Shown in pieces: positions 32,858-34,054 of a DNA stretch of 34,054 nucleotides. Under the pieces are notes generated by a model. The model searched no databases. It worked only from the letters and a program-made list of their open reading frames with translations, and was not told the origin of the DNA. Numbering within the stretch: position 1 is the first letter of the stretch; every line of letters starts with the position of its first letter. A program made the translations under genes and the position numbers. Origin of the DNA: Anaerolineaceae bacterium (lineage in GTDB: Bacteria > Chloroflexota > Anaerolineae > Promineifilales > Promineifilaceae); assembly GCA_002699125.1 (NCBI GenBank), contig PABI01000114.1:1-34054 (forward strand). The letters are read 5' to 3'.

Positions 32858-34012
32858 TTATTCTTTGGGCAAGGAGGCAATAAAATCGGCCACCAGGTTG
32901 AGACTGGCCTTTTCCAGTTTCCAGGGCTCGTCGCCGTGCTGTAGGTGCAATGGATCGACGGTGACGACGATGACCATGTCGAGGTCATCGAGCAGCACAA
33001 TTTGCTGCCCGCCATGCCCCCAGGCCAGGTTGTAACGATAGTCACCGGCGCGGATGGACCACCATTGGTAACCATAAGCGTTGGCGTCCCAATTACGGCC
33101 GACGCGGACTGTCCACATACCTTCTGAGTAGGTTTGCAGCGACTCATGAACCCACTCGGCCGGGACAATCTGTTTGCCGTTGTATTCACCATCGTTGAGA
33201 TACAGCAAGCCAAATTTGGCCAGGTCATGGGCCGACAGTTCGATGTCGGAGTAGCCAAGATAGTCGCCATCCCAATCCGTTTGCCAAAATCCCTCTTCTA
33301 TCCCCAGTGGGCCAAAAAGGTGTTCATCGGCGAAAGTTTTGAGTTCCGTGTCACAGGACCGGGCGACAATCAAGCCTAAAAGATGAGCGGTCAAATTGCT
33401 GTACGCGGCATCGCTGCCCGGATCATACGCTAGGGGCACATTCACGAGATCGGCCGTGTGAAAGCCACTGAACAACAGCTCGGTCCCCTCCGCTGTGGCC
33501 TCCTCCCAGGGATACCCGGCGCGCATTTGCAGCATCTGCCGGATGGTGATGTCTCTTTTCCGTGGATCGCGAATACGATTGTCAAACTCCGGAAAAAATT
33601 CCATCATTTTTTGATCCAGACTGGTCAAACAACCTTCTTCCAGGGCCAGGCCCACCAGTGCCGAATTGATGCTCTTGGTGACGGAATGGATATTCACCTG
33701 TTGGTCGGCTGAGCCGGCATTGAAGTAATCTTCAGCCACCAGGTAGCCATTTTTGAATACCAGCAGGCTGTAAATATTCTCCATTTGGGATGCGTTGTAA
33801 TACAGTTCCGCCACCAGTTCCGGGTCCAGCTCTTCCTTCTCAGGCGTTGATATTTCCCACTCACCCACAGATTGTGGCGTGTAGTCCACGGTTTCCAGTT
33901 CTTCTGCCGAAGGTCCGCAGCCAAGCAACAGGGCCAGGACCAGAATCGTACTGGCGAAGATGAAGAAGGCTTTTTGATTTTTTGTTTTGCATTCTTTCTT
34001 TTTGTGTGCCAT
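32858..34012 (-). CDS. Serine hydrolase of the class C beta-lactamase/penicillin-binding fold, lipoprotein
   Basis: 384 aa. Lipobox LLLGC with Cys32. Catalytic motifs are all present: SxxK as Ser110-Val-Thr-Lys113, YxN as Tyr204-Ser-Asn206 and the third motif HGG (333-335) in WGHGGQ. Members include DD-peptidases, esterases and beta-lactamases; the fold does not tell which. AAGGAGG lies directly before the ATG. It is the first gene of the minus-strand run in this window, with about 40 nt to the window edge and no promoter visible there, so further genes may lie upstream. Confidence 0.88.
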   Translation of the reverse strand: MAHKKKECKTKNQKAFFIFASTILVLALLLGCGPSAEELETVDYTPQSVGEWEISTPEKEELDPELVAELYYNASQMENIYSLLVFKNGYLVAEDYFNAGSADQQVNIHSVTKSINSALVGLALEEGCLTSLDQKMMEFFPEFDNRIRDPRKRDITIRQMLQMRAGYPWEEATAEGTELLFSGFHTADLVNVPLAYDPGSDAAYSNLTAHLLGLIVARSCDTELKTFADEHLFGPLGIEEGFWQTDWDGDYLGYSDIELSAHDLAKFGLLYLNDGEYNGKQIVPAEWVHESLQTYSEGMWTVRVGRNWDANAYGYQWWSIRAGDYRYNLAWGHGGQQIVLLDDLDMVIVVTVDPLHLQHGDEPWKLEKASLNLVADFIASLPKE

Positions 34013-34054
34013 TGTGGCCTCCTTGTTTTTGACCTTTTGTTCTCCACATATACG

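Noticed and set aside
22699..34012. Could the minus-strand block be a recent mobile island
   Set aside because: No integrase, transposase, tRNA-flanking direct repeats or clear base-composition shift; the ACGGCCGT motif is present at a similar density as outside.

Overview
The window looks like a chromosomal segment of an Anaerolineae/Caldilineae-type member of the Chloroflexota. I infer this from gene content (a LAL-type LuxR regulator, DUF4386 proteins, PPC/Calx-beta surface proteins, a secreted protein ending in a YLPIISR-like tail) and from moderate GC. No phylogenetic marker was searched, so the lineage is an inference. There is no sign of phage, plasmid, transposase or CRISPR. The DNA is salted with an 8-bp palindrome, ACGGCCGT, about once per kilobase.

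Layout. 1-5.6 kb (+): end of a degenerate histidine-kinase-like protein, a Wzt-type polysaccharide-export ATPase, a secreted clan GH-A-like protein with a CARDB domain, and a GT-C membrane glycosyltransferase, suggesting cell-surface glycan work. 5.6-8.9 kb (-): an 8-oxoguanine deaminase-like amidohydrolase, a small membrane protein plus M48 metalloprotease operon, and a PRC-barrel protein. 9.1-11.7 kb (+): tRNA-Leu(UAG), trigger factor and ClpP (protein folding and turnover), closed by a strong terminator. 11.8-15.6 kb: two envelope proteins, one carrying a sortase-like domain without its catalytic residues, and a convergent 4-TM protein. 15.7-20.9 kb: tRNA-Pro(GGG) on the minus strand, then a plus-strand DUF6174-like lipoprotein and a complete Opp/Dpp-type membrane and ATPase set (two permeases, two ATPases) with no substrate-binding protein. 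21-22.7 kb (-): CPBP/CAAX protease and a histidine phosphatase.

22.7-34 kb is entirely minus-strand and is the most unusual part. Read in transcription order it holds a beta-lactamase-fold lipoprotein, a META-domain lipoprotein, an 81-aa small protein, a quinone-oxidoreductase-like MDR enzyme and a DUF4386 membrane protein; then a large LAL regulator with a leaderless-looking promoter; then a second related set: a 90-aa paralogue of the small protein, another DUF4386 protein, an atypical SDR and two MDR genes plus a third MDR fragment. A small-protein/DUF4386/MDR module thus occurs on both sides of one regulator. I read this as a duplicated, regulator-linked redox or small-molecule response locus; its function is not known from sequence. 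One MDR gene and the MDR fragment are each frameshifted by an apparent single-base loss in a homopolymer, so sequencing error is possible.

Intergenic spaces (all below 300 bp) hold several inverted repeats: a four-hairpin cluster inside the Opp operon, AGGACTGSCAGTCCT arms, CGCAGAG-type stretches and a GATAAACGC-type repeat.
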